Source of the DNA: Medicago truncatula | Lineage: Eukaryota > Streptophyta > Magnoliopsida > Fabales > Fabaceae | NCBI RefSeq assembly: GCF_003473485.1 | Contig: NC_053043.1 | Location: 13,650,001 to 13,714,000, forward strand | Reading direction: 5' to 3' | DNA length: 64,000 bases | Shown: piece by piece, positions 38,950 to 50,335 of the stretch | How positions within the stretch are numbered: the first letter of the stretch is position 1 | Layout: every line of letters begins with the position of its first letter | Notes under the pieces: generated by a model | Databases searched by the model: none | The model's input: only the letters and a program-made list of their open reading frames with translations | What the model was told of the DNA's origin: nothing | Position numbers and translations under genes: made by a program

Positions 38950-39510
38950 AAGAGAGAATGAATTATTTTTGGGGGGCCATTATGGTAATCAGAACAAAGG
39001 CATTCATTGGATAACCTTAAAAAAAATTCTATGTTGAGAAGAATGATGATGGTAGGAGCTTTAGAGACCTATTGCTTTTGATTTAGTCAATGCTGTTAAA
39101 AGTTGTGTGTTTCCTTATTCAAATTTTTTGAAGGCTAGTATTGAACATAACCCAATTTTTGTGAAGAGGAGATTGTGTTCTACATAATTTTTTGCTAGGG
39201 AAGGAAGTCGATATGAAGGGTGATAATATTTCTCTTTGGAATGATAGATGGTTAAGTGATGGCTCGTTGCTAGATGGTCTTATTGATATCCCTAGTGACA
39301 TCTTGATTCCACATGATAAGCCTTAGAACATTCTATTGATTACATTTGTAGTTGATGATAATGATAATGTGGCTAATATTGTCAATACATTGTTATCTCC
39401 TATGGTAATAGAGGGTAAGCAAATTTGAAGGGCGAAAAGGATGGTGATTACTCATCTAAAAATGCTTATAATTTTTCTTCTAGTAAGTTAGTTGATACTT
39501 CCTTCCTACA
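38950..39510 (+). pseudogene. LINE RT-distal / RNase H-proximal fragment
   Basis: Plus-strand translation shows RSFRDL...., then GDNISLWNDRWLSDGSLLDG and further LINE-like sequence. This matches the plant L1 segment that follows the RT (GFRDL..FN, W.VG.G..I..W.DRWL). Multiple stops and frameshifts. Confidence 0.7.
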
Positions 39511-41360
39511 TACTTCATTTCAATGGAATCTCATGAGCTTAATTTAAGTCCTATTGGTTTTGGATTGGACACTAAATTGATAGTGGATATTTCAAACCAT
39601 AACAAGAAGGATTTAACATAATTTAGTGTTATACTGCATAATCACAAAACTATACTTTCTCTTTTTTTATGTAAACTCTAGTGTTGAGTTTGTTAGGAGG
39701 CCATATTTCTAGCTAGTTCCAAATTTTGGTTGATGTTCAAAATATATTAAACAGATATCGATCAATGAAATGCTATAAGTGATGTTTGATGAAAAAACAA
39801 ACAGACTATTCATTATTTATATTATCTTATTATTAAAAAATATATATGAATTACCCCGTTATAACACTACTTCTTAGAATATTCATGACCCTATCCATCT
39901 CGAGTTATCTACGATGGAGAAGGACTTTATTTCATTAAAATAAACACTCTAGTACTCTATAGTTTAGTTGAGTATGTATTTGTTTTCAAATCATTTAGTC
40001 TCTTGTAGATTTTTTATATTTAATTATTTAAAAATAAATTTAAATCTTCAATTAATTTTGTATACAAATAACTGTACTTAATCAAACTCCAGAATGCCAA
40101 GAATTATCTTAAAAACACTATATTTTTTGTGTCAACTTCGATTTGTTTTGTCTTTCTATCATTTTGTAGGAGAATTGGTTTAAAACAAATGTGTTGACTA
40201 TTTTTTAAATAAGATTACACCTAAAATGATTTATAATTCTAGTAATTAGGCAACATTTTTTAAATTTATTATTATTTTTAAAGTGTTTAACCAGTTTAAA
40301 AGCTACTTTTTCTTTTTAATTCGATTTTACTAACAATCAATTTTAAAAGGGATTAAATAATTATTTTAAAACAGGCAAAGCCGATGAAAAACAGTTTAAA
40401 GTTTAGAATGACTTAAATTGTTTTTCATCTTGTGTTTTCTTGGAAAAACACAATGTTGGATCTATACATAATAGCATGAAAATGATCACATATCCTATTC
40501 TATTCTCTGATATGTCCCTTTCCTTGCACACTTGTGTTGTGATTTTATTGATGAGATTGTTTGTTATGTGGTTATTGATGAACTAAACTTTAAATAGTTT
40601 ATCTTTGACTATGACTCTTAGCTAATAGTTATCATTTACACTGATTATGTTGTGGTGATTGTATTCAAGTTAATCTGTGGCCATAATTGTTTAAACCGAG
40701 AATCATTTTATGAAGTGAGTTTTAAAATAAATAAATAAATAAAGAAGAATGTTAAATAGTGCTTTTAGGGTTTAGTTAAAACAAATAACTTTTTATAAAA
40801 AGTGGTGTAATTATCAAGAGTCAAAACTTATATTTTTAAGACAATTTTTATATTTATAATTTTCTTAACCATTGTTTGGAGGTCAGGACACTTGTTAACA
40901 AGACTCGTAAATAAAACATAATCAATATTAATATTTTTCAAGTGGAAGAATATTAGAAGTTTATATGTATGGAGGACTTATATTGATTGGTGTGATTTTG
41001 CTTCGGTAAAATAAGTTGAATGTATGACCTACTTATATTTATCCAACGAGTCATGTATATTGTCTTGTGATCCAATAATAGGTTTTGGTATCACCATGTG
41101 TAAATATTTTTTTTGAAGAAACCATGAGTAAATTTTTATTATTGGGTTTAGTCCAAATGACAAGTGGATATTGTATTTTTGTTGATTCTATTTAAATGAA
41201 AGATCTCTACTTGACTCTTGAAGTAGATACATAAATCTTTCTCTGAAACTTCTCTCCCGTACGATAGGGTTTTTGGTATGGTTAGAAGATAAAAACAATG
41301 ATCTTGTTGTTGACTATATACGAGTATGTAAGTTATTTAAGTATCATCAACACTCTTCTT
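39511..41360. other. Intergenic; one micro-insertion
   Basis: No gene recognised. At 41093-41135, ACCATGTGTAAATAT and ACCATGAGTAAATTT flank the insert TTTTTTTTGAAGAA or similar. Confidence 0.5.
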
Positions 41361-41575
41361 TTTTGATATAACAAATTTTTTATGACTTCAAGAGGTATAT
41401 AGTTTTTCCAGTTTTCTTGATGACGTTTGAAAAGTTCATTTTGATATAACAAATTTTTTATGACTTCAAGAGGTATATAGTTTTTCCAGTTTTCTTGATG
41501 ACGTTTGAAAAGTTCATTTTGATATAACAAATTTTTTATGACTTCAAGAGGTATATAGTTTTCCAGTTTTCTTGA
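41361..41575. repeat. 78-bp tandem repeat, about 2.75 copies
   Basis: Units at 41361-41438, 41439-41516 and 41517-41575 (partial) are nearly identical, so the amplification is recent. The period is a multiple of three, and on the minus strand the unit encodes a 26-residue repeat (LYQNELFKRHQENWKNYIPL then EVIKNL) that stays open for 65 codons (41333-41530). No protein family recognised. A long T run follows at 41586. Confidence 0.9.
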
Positions 41576-41894
41576 GGTATATAGTTTTTTTTTTTTTTTT
41601 TTTTTTTAAACTATAAACAGAGGCTTGCAACCTCATTCTTTGAAGGTTGAACGGTTGTGGATTAAGCTGGTTGATACAACATCTTGTCATCCTCTCCTAT
41701 CTCATGTAAATTAATTTTTTTTTATTTTTTTTTTATTTTTATAAACCACGAGAAAAGGACATGCATCAAGAGGAAACACTAACATCCCAACTAGGTTGGC
41801 AACTCGGAGAACCTCCATCCTATGCCGCTAAATTAAAAATATTATTAAAAAAAGGGGAAAAATATGTACAAGAGAGGGGCCCTTCTCCAACTCT

Positions 41895-42190
41895 CCAATG
41901 AATTTTTTCTACTGGAGCATTAGAGGTATTGGTAACTCGGACCTTAGAGTTACTTAAAAAAATCTATTTTTGTCGGATAAGTCTCTGTTACTTTTTGTTG
42001 TTGAACCGATGATTATTATTGATAAAATTCCGGCATGGTATTGGAAGAGTATCGAGGTTCTGAATTTTTGTGTTAATGAGAGAGGTCCATTGATTCCTAA
42101 TTTATGGGCGCTTTGGGGAAACGATATTCAACCTACTATTATTTTTGGGTCCTGTTTGGATAACTGTTTTACCCCAGCTTTAAGTTTTGA
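41895..42190 (+). pseudogene. LINE ORF2 N-terminal (endonuclease) fragment
   Basis: Translation from about 41895 gives MNFFYWSIRGIGNSDLRVT, then after a stop VVEPMIIIDKIPAWYWKSIE, NERGPLIPNLWALWG and IIFGSCLDN. This is the start of plant L1 ORF2 (WNIRGI..., AEPM, LPNLWALW). It is truncated before the endonuclease catalytic core is complete. Confidence 0.75.
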
Positions 42191-42280
42191 TTTCTTTAGG
42201 TGCTTAATAACAATTGATCATAATTTATATTAATAATGTTTCATGAATAATTGATTATGTAAATACTAAATTGATTGATT

Positions 42281-42325
42281 ATTAATCTAACATATTCATT
42301 TGAAAAAAAATTAATATAACATATT
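42281..42325. mobile_element. Micro-insertion with 16-bp target duplication
   Basis: ATTAATCTAACATATT (42281-42296) and ATTAATATAACATATT (42310-42325) flank the 13-nt insert CATTTG plus A7. Confidence 0.75.
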
Positions 42326-42489
42326 TTCACAAGTTTCAAGTCTCCTATGCACGATGTCCAACATTGACTGCCAATGCCATGCAGCCATGTTCCAAAGTGG
42401 GTACAATGTGATCTTATGATACTTTTTTTTTTTTTTTTCACAAACCAAAATATATATATTAAAAACAACGATGATACACTTTGCATTGC

Positions 42490-42595
42490 AAAAAGTGAAC
42501 CGCCGATCAAAATTTATAACCGCGGACACCCAACTTCTCTACAATTAAATTGTGTGAGCTTTAGTCACTAAACTAGTTGACAAAAAATAAATAAA
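42490..42595 (+). mobile_element. 5'-truncated SINE copy
   Basis: Shares with the SINE at 28771-28901 (opposite strand) the body CAACTTCTC..ACAATTAAATTGTGTGAGC and the tail TAGTTGACAAAAAATAAATA. The tRNA-like head is reduced to a CCGCGGACACC remnant. Confidence 0.65.
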
Positions 42596-45500
42596 TTATA
42601 TACCTCTCCAATATTAATATATATTGTGGCTAGCTACCTTTTCTATCGCTTTAAGCATTCTTGTACAGGTCAATGTTATTACCAGCTTTGTAAATCCAGA
42701 TTTGCATCACTGTTCAACCTTTTGTACCTTGCTGGTCAATTTTAAGTTTTGCTGGTTTTGGAAAAGGAAAAATAAATCGCTACAACCCTAAATTTGTTCC
42801 ACTTATTTTCTTTGGGAAGAAGCACTTCTAATATTCCAACAGTAGAAAGTCACAATCACACACATCATTATTGCACAGCTAGTATTTCTTTGTTTTGTTC
42901 ATGCTCAAACAAAAGTTTAGACTTTAGGCATTCCTTTCATCTTATAACGTTAATCACCTTAATAACTGTAATTCTATTACAAGTGCATGTGCTCATGTCA
43001 AATAAATAACTTACCAGTTGGGTGTACGTGCTTGCAACTATTTTAGTGAAAGAGCAATTCAAGCAAATCTCAACAGTATCAAATTTGTTCATGAATTGTC
43101 AATTTAGACATACCGAAGATTGCACGTTATTTCTGCCATGGCCTATTTATGTGCATCAAGGCAGGTTGCGAACACAAAAAGCTATAGCTAAGTAGCCATC
43201 AATAGTGGAATATAGTTATTAAATGGAGCCAATATAAAAAAAAAATCACACAAACTCAAGATGCGAATTCTATAGAAGTTATATAAAATAAATAACAATG
43301 ATAGTTCCATATGTCATTTTCTATTATAGATTATGAGTATGGGTGGGTTAACCATGCCATTTTATATTGATGGTGTAAACCTTGGTTTAAAATCTATTGG
43401 TGCTGTTTATTTTTTGGTAGATCCAGTTGTTGGTACAAAGCCTAATTTGAGTTTGGCAAATGTTCTTTCAAGGTTTTCTTGTATTATCAAACCCTAAAAT
43501 TTTAGAGGCCCTTGTTGTAGTAAGTATTGTAATTTCAATTATGATTGCATCAACCTCTCAAAAAAAGTATGATTGTATCAAAATTCATTTAATTTTAATA
43601 TTGAGAATTTAAACATGAGTACTAATTAGAGTAATGGAATGGGTGGTTGGATGGTTCAATTACACAAATATGACATTTAGATCAAATATATATTTCATTA
43701 TTGGGTTGCACATTATTAAACATCCTCCAACTATTACAGACCAAGTGTTAGATCATCTTCATTTATAAAAAAATTGAGATGTTCATTTGAGAGATAGACG
43801 CAAAAAATAGATTGTAGATTCCTCTACCAAATAGGTTCCACTATCTTTAAATTTTCTTTTTCTTTCAAATTTCTTGTGTCAATATATATCTTTTGAGAAA
43901 TGATGATGATCATAACTTTTATGGGCCACCCCGACCCATTTCATTTTGTTTTTGTTTTTCATTCATTAATTTTTTTTTTCCACTTTGATATATTAGTTTC
44001 TCACAATTATCTATTTGATGATATATGATTTGATTTGATGCAATTTCAATTTTTTTTACATTAATACTAAATATCAATTAAAATTAAACTTAAGTTTTAT
44101 TCATCCAACTAAACCAAATTTATAACTCATAAACTTAAAAATTTAAAAGTTTTAGCAAAATATAACTATTTTCTTAGATATTTTTATTGATAACTTTAGA
44201 TTAGATGGCAGTTTTTGAAGTTTGTCCTGATGTTAATTTTTCAAGAATCATCGAGAGATATTGATAGTGGACGGATCCAAAGTTCAATGGACTAGTCCGA
44301 CCTAATTTTTAATATGGGTTAAATTGTAAGGACCCAAAATATATCTATTTGCTTAGTTCAAACTAAAATATGGTTAGTGGATCAACCCATCTCTTCCACG
44401 TTCCATTTCGACGGATTTAGCACTAATGGTACACGAACACTTTTCACAAAGGAAAATGTTTGGTGTACACCCTATGTTAGTGTGTACACTCAAAGAGAGA
44501 AAGAGATCAAAAGAGATCAGAGATAGATAATAATGTGTAGAAAAAAAAATAAAATTAAAATGAAATGTCTAATGATAGGGAAATAAGATGTGTACAAATA
44601 CCATGGTTGTTTAATTTACAAAAACATGGTCTTTGCAAATATTGCTAAATATTGAATATGTTGTTGTGTACAAACGCAGCAATCATATTTAATTTCAAGA
44701 TCTTGTCTTATTAGATTAATTAATGCAATGAAGAAGACATTGTATGAAGGTTTTGGCGTCTCCTAAAGTTAGAGTACAAAGGAAACTGAAAAGAAAAAAA
44801 AAACAACTTGAGTTCTATTTTTTTACTTAAAAACTGTTATATTTTCAGCATTGAAGTCATCAAAGACATAGCCATAGGTCCAAAAGTTAAATGTCATGTA
44901 AAATGACTAGTTATGATCCATGGAATGGAATAGAAATCTTGTCATGCTTGTCCTTTTGATTCCTTTCTATGTACATGTTTGTTGTTATTAGCCTTTTTAG
45001 ACACAGATTGAAGAACAAGAGTGATGTAACATTAGTTGTAAACATGGGATGTATTAACTCTTTAGTACTTGGATGCGTGGATTACATTCTAAGGGAAATC
45101 AATGGAAAGATTGTGTATGTCTATGCACGCTGTACTGTCTTGGTCCACATCAAAAATGGGATGGCCAAGCACTCCAAACTTCATGCTAAGAAAGGGATAT
45201 GCAAAATTTACACCTCAAAATTTTACCATTTGAATTTAAATTTTATTGTTATTTGGGATTTTGTCAAAAAATAATACACACTCTCCCTCTCTCAAGTCAA
45301 CCACCGGCGGTTAATAACACAAATTGGTTGATGGATGATTCAAATTTCGAGCAGAACAAAAAACTTGAGAGAAAGGTTAGAGAAGAACCTGTCTATCTAT
45401 ATTATACTTATTTATTATTAAATTGGCCGCTTACATTTATTATTATTTTTTTTTTTTTATAATTTTATTTCTCAATAATAGGGTTTTTGATCAATTTTAT

Positions 45501-45644
45501 TCTTGTTCAACTTCTACATGTTAACCTTTCTCCTTTTTATACATATATTACAGCTAAATTTAAGATAGTCGTTTCATTTCATATTTCTACATCTTAGAGA
45601 AATACTTTACTTTTTGTTCACAAGTTCTAACTCAACTTATAAAA
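42596..45644. other. Intergenic; one micro-insertion, no gene recognised
   Basis: TATGATTGCATCAA (43540-43553) and TATGATTGTATCAA (43568-43581) flank CCTCTC plus A7 and G. A 101-codon plus-strand frame at 44969-45274 has no recognisable domain, signal peptide or unusual composition, and I do not call it a gene. Confidence 0.5.
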
Positions 45645-45950
45645 TTGCCGAAATTGTTAGGCCGGATGCCGTGACCGGAGTTCGAACCCCGACTCCTATA
45701 CTTGTAGGTGAGTTTATAATGACTTTGTCATTTTGTCTATCTACAAAAAAGAAAAGAAAAAGAGAAATACTTCACTTTTAAATGCATAGTTATTTGGGCT
45801 CAAGTGGTTAATGAACCCAAGGACGAATCATTCAAAGGACCCGAGTTCGATCCTGATAGGAACATTTCTTGACTAACCTTACTTATCTCTCAGTCGAACT
45901 TTGAATTACTAGGACCCCGTTTCCTTAAAAATCGGAGGGTTAAAAAAAAC
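45645..45950 (+). mobile_element. Two SINE-like tRNA-related fragments
   Basis: First: 45655-45745 with a B box GAGTTCGAACCCC. Second: 45781-45945 with A-box-like GGGCTCAAGTGGTTAATGA, B-box-like CCGAGTTCGATCC, and a distal CGGAGGGTTAAAAAAAA tail. Neither folds as a good tRNA. Target duplications not found. Confidence 0.5.
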
Positions 45951-46008
45951 TGACTTAAGGGTACATTAGAAAATTATTGCACTAGTCTGAAAAATAAAAT
46001 GAGTAAAT

Positions 46009-46056
46009 CTTCCCTTATTACTTTTTTTTTTTTTGACAAGGCTTCCCTTATTACTT
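46009..46056. mobile_element. Micro-insertion with 15-bp target duplication
   Basis: CTTCCCTTATTACTT at 46009-46023 is repeated exactly at 46042-46056. The 18-nt insert is T11 plus GACAAGG (complement CCTTGTC plus A run). Confidence 0.85.
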
Positions 46057-47793
46057 ATAAACTATAATCCGACAATACAAATAGAATATGAACAAAAATA
46101 CATATTATTGTTTCTTGGCAACTAAAGGCACCAAACCACCTTCAACCAGATTAAGTGTCTAACGTTTTTCCTATGCCTACCTGAGCCACCCACACCATGC
46201 TACAAAAAATGATCCACAATAGCTCCATGTTGTGTCCCATGTCCAACCACAATACTCATGCAATTAAATTTGATTGAAAAAGATGATAAATCATATAACT
46301 AACTAATTGTCTTATTTTTACAATTCAATTGCACCAACTAAACTGAGTAACTGACCACTAATTAATTCCTAACCCACTTTCTAATGGACTAACTAATACT
46401 AACAAAATTGGCTTACTTTAACACTTCTTCCATTTTAATATCCTAGGATTTTAAAGCTGTCAACTCATCCAACGTTAACAATATTCTTCCGTATATAGTT
46501 AAATCATCACACTAGCTAGAACCTATGGACCATCCGAACTTCATAATGCAAGCATTATTCATTACTGTAACATATATATATATATATATAGTCGAATCAT
46601 GTAATATACTCGGAGGCTCAAATACATGCAAGTTCATATTTTCTTCATGAAATCGGAAACTAACACCGATTATTTTTTATTTTTTTTGGAACTCTGATGA
46701 CTACAACTCACATATTACATGCAAATAAAATAAAATGCATTTAGTCCAAATTCAAAACAAACACATATACCATTTTATGCGGGGGAGTGATATTATTATT
46801 TTTTTACTTACCCACCCTACACCGCATGATTATTCTCTGAGGTCGAAGTAGGCCACATGTACTGAGACTTTTGAATACCTTGGTCATCATATGTATAACG
46901 ACATTATATGTCCACCTCCTGACTATTAACTTCACCATTAAAGAGACACTAAGCATGTATGCAGTTTGTCCAAAAGTGGAAATAACAATTGGACCCATAT
47001 TTATTAGGTATCTGTAAAATTACCTAGGATGGGTAGGATAAAAACCCGCATTCTCGATGTAATAGAGGCATGAGTAATCATTGAAAAAAGTGTACTGGTA
47101 TGGATGCAGGTATCTTACTATCCACTAAATCATTTACACGTACTCTTCACTCTATCTTACTTTGAAATCGTAACGTCTTTGCAAACACCTCCCTTCACTT
47201 TGGAAAGGAGCGCACGAGAAGAACCAAGGAGCAACATCATCAATCAATTGACAAATTTGTATTCCATTGTATCCAATAATCATCCACTCGTTACAACTTT
47301 TATTTTCATCTAAATAGAGGTCATGCACTGCACTGATATCGTCACTACTTTGTCGTTTAGAGACTTAGTTGCTTTGGCATGGATTAACCAAAGTAGACTT
47401 AATTTATTAGCAAGAATTTTGTTGTAACTGTCTTGTATGACACATTACATAAAATGGTGGATCTAAAATTTTCTATAAAAAAAAAAAAATCAGTTCAACT
47501 TTAAGAACCAAATTGATTAATGTCTCATTGAGAGGTGCAATTAAAGGAGGGGATTGCAAAGAGTAAATAATTAACTTATTGAAATGACACCAACATGAAC
47601 CCATTGAATTAACTTATCTTTGAACTTTTTATAGATTAACTTGAATATTTACTCCTATTAACTTCCTAGGAGGAGTTAAATACAAAAGGTCCTAAAGTAA
47701 CATACTCACACTAGTCACTTTCTTTTGCCCTACTAGTTTTTTCATCCATTATTATGTCAAAAAGAAAGAAATGATTATACTTGAAGGAAATTT

Positions 47794-47839
47794 CTGTCAT
47801 CGTATTTTTTTTTTTTTTTGAGCAACTGTCATCGTATTT
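47794..47839. mobile_element. Micro-insertion with 14-bp target duplication
   Basis: CTGTCATCGTATTT at 47794-47807 and 47826-47839 flanks an 18-nt insert, a T run plus GAGCAA. Confidence 0.85.
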
Positions 47840-48208
47840 ATGTCTAAGCGTTTTCTTTGGCAAACACAAAATAAGAAGAGACAAGAGATCGTAAAGAAAA
47901 ACATATGCAAGGTAACAAAGATATAACTTTTTTTTTCTTCTAGTAGTGTTACTTGATAAGAAAAAAGAAAAAAAAAAGAGATAACTTATAATTTATCAAA
48001 GTCAAAATTTTGATAAGAGGGACAATTATTCAGAGCCTTTAGATAGAAACAAAATTACATTATGTGCCGCGGATCTCGGAAGAATCTATCAACACTTTTA
48101 TGCCAACCAAAAAACAAATATTCACACGTGGTTTGCCAACAACATTTCAACACCAAATATACCCCTAAATTATGTTTGATAGGGACTTTTCATTTAATTA
48201 GCTTTTCC

Positions 48209-48240
48209 CTAAATCTAGTTTTTTTTGTCTAAATCTAGTT
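48209..48240. mobile_element. Micro-insertion with 12-bp target duplication
   Basis: CTAAATCTAGTT at 48209-48220 and 48229-48240 flanks the 8-nt insert TTTTTTGT. Confidence 0.7.
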
Positions 48241-48440
48241 ACTTACCGTTGATTACTCTTCATAATTTAAGAGACCAATTACGTCAAATTTCAAAGCTTT
48301 CTAGTACTATTATTATCCACACAAAGACATATGGTTTGGAACATGATGAACACTCATGACATGAGAGTACTAACTACCAACACTAACTCCAAGATCCATG
48401 TCACTCTTTCACCAATGACACCCCCTTTCACCAAAACTAT

Positions 48441-48491
48441 AAAAGGAGAATTCTCTGTTTTTTTTTTTTTTGAAAGAAAAAGGAGAATTCT
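48441..48491. mobile_element. Micro-insertion with 14-bp target duplication
   Basis: AAAAGGAGAATTCT at 48441-48454 and 48478-48491 flanks a 23-nt insert CTG, T run, GAAAGA(A). Confidence 0.8.
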
Positions 48492-48631
48492 TTTATCCTA
48501 TAGAGTTTAGTTTGATAAAATTCATTTATAGATAAAATTAATTTAACTGTAAAATTATTAAATATAAAAAATAATATATTAGATGATTGTAGTATAGGTA
48601 TGTACCTAACTAAATTTCAAGGTATCAAAAT

Positions 48632-49337
48632 TAGGGATGGCAAAAAAATCTGCACCCCTGAATATCCACGGATAAAATTCACCACGGGCGCGAAGCGGAT
48701 ACCTTAATGGATATCTATGGATAAAATAAACAGATTTTTTAACTACCCGCTAATTAATGGATACGGATGCGGATTTAATGGTATCTACACCCGCGAATAT
48801 CCATACCCTCTATTAAACCGGATAAGTTACATAAATAACCTCAATATCATTCAACTTCCTAAGAAAACACCTTAGGTATTATGAGTGTTATCAATTATTA
48901 CGCTCCTTTAAAAGGAAGTGAAAGTGGTTGGGAATGTTGAAGCAAGAGCTTTGTTTTTGTCGAATATGATGAACTTTACTTATGTTTTTTGTTAAATCGA
49001 AGAACTTTATTTTTATTAAATGTTAGGGACTTTATTTATGTTTTTGTTGAGTCAATGATCTTTGGTGTTATTGTAATGTAAAGGAAAAGAAAATGCATGT
49101 GAAGAACCTTTGTTTCTAAATTTTAGCTAAAAAAAAATAAAACAAATTTTTTATTTTATTTTTATAAATGTTATCCATGAATATCTGTATAAACCCGCGG
49201 ATATCTCAAAATATGCGGATTACCCTCTAAGAGGATATCCGCCCGGATATGGATAGGGTACGGATTTCATATTTATCTAACGAAACGGACACGAATATCA
49301 CACTATCCGCATCTATGGATATCCATTTGCACCCTTA
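48632..49337. mobile_element. hAT-like non-autonomous element, 706 bp
   Basis: Begins TAGGGATGGCAAA and ends with the complement of TAAGGGTGCAAATGG. Flanks ATCAAAAT (48624-48631) and ATTAAAAT (49338-49345) form an 8-bp duplication with one mismatch. The subterminal regions are rich in the inverted motif GGATATCC / GGATATGGATA (AATATCCACGGATA, GGATACGGATGCGGAT and complements). No transposase frame. Confidence 0.85.
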
Positions 49338-49345
49338 ATTAAAAT

Positions 49346-50335
49346 GTTTACCAAATGAAAAATGTTAAATATGCTCATTTGAATTTTTGAATAATAACAC
49401 TTAAAGTGTTAGCTCAATGATAAAAGTTTAGTTTTTAACAAGGTATAGAGTCCAAATCCACCCGGAAACAGTTATAAAATAGTCTTATTGTTGCAACTTT
49501 AATTAATAAAAGTTCCTTCCTTCTCCAATTTTTTAATAATTTATAAATACTAGTTTGTTACAAAATAGGGTTATATAAGGAAATTTATTATAATGTTTGT
49601 AAATAGCTCAATATGATATAAAAGGAATTCCTGAAAAAAATGATTATAAAATGAAAAAAAATAAAAAAGAAGAAAGAACACAAAATATGGAGTTGCCTAA
49701 AAAAGAGAGAGCTTAATATGATTCTAACCACAAATGCAAATTATAGATATTTGGATAATTTTAATAGCATATTGACTACTGAGACTTTAAGATTGTTCTA
49801 CATCAATGATTTATAAGATATGAGATCACATTCTGATTAGAATAATATTTGGTTTGATGTTACTTAGGCCCTTATCGAACTCTAAATTTCTATGCCCTAA
49901 GTACCTTAGAGTTAAGATAGAAACAACTAAAATACAACCATCAAAATGCGAAGCAATAACAATTTATTACCTTTTTTTTGTGACTAAAGGACTAAAAGCC
50001 CATATCGAAAACCCCAATAAAGATGAGTAACAAAGGTTTAAGTTAAGCCACTTCAAAAATCAGAAGATCAAAATTTAGACTAGAATAGTACTTCAAATCT
50101 ATCACATTTAATATATAAAATAATTCATGCAAATATAATGTATTTATATACCATACTTAAGCATAAAGATTACTTGACCAAAACATCTTCATGAGCATCC
50201 AAACATTGTCTCACAATAAAAAAACATCCAACCATAAAGTTGAACAACTGTTTAACAACTCAATAATTGAAAGAAAAAACTAAAATGATGCAAATGAATT
50301 ATCACACCATATCCATTTTAACAACAAACACTTTT
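49346..50335. other. 3' flank of the TOPLESS-related gene
   Basis: AT-rich. The first 100-200 bp left of the stop codon (50336) probably hold the 3' UTR; the rest shows nothing recognisable. Confidence 0.5.

Larger units (their letters stand above)
46057..48623. other. Intergenic with an AT microsatellite and three micro-insertions
   Basis: (AT)n lies at about 46572-46590. The micro-insertions are described separately. No gene is recognised; a 64-codon minus-strand frame at 46804-46998 is unassignable. Confidence 0.5.

Noticed and set aside
44969..45274. 101-codon plus-strand frame
   Set aside because: No family resemblance, no promoter or intron evidence, and composition like the surrounding non-coding DNA.
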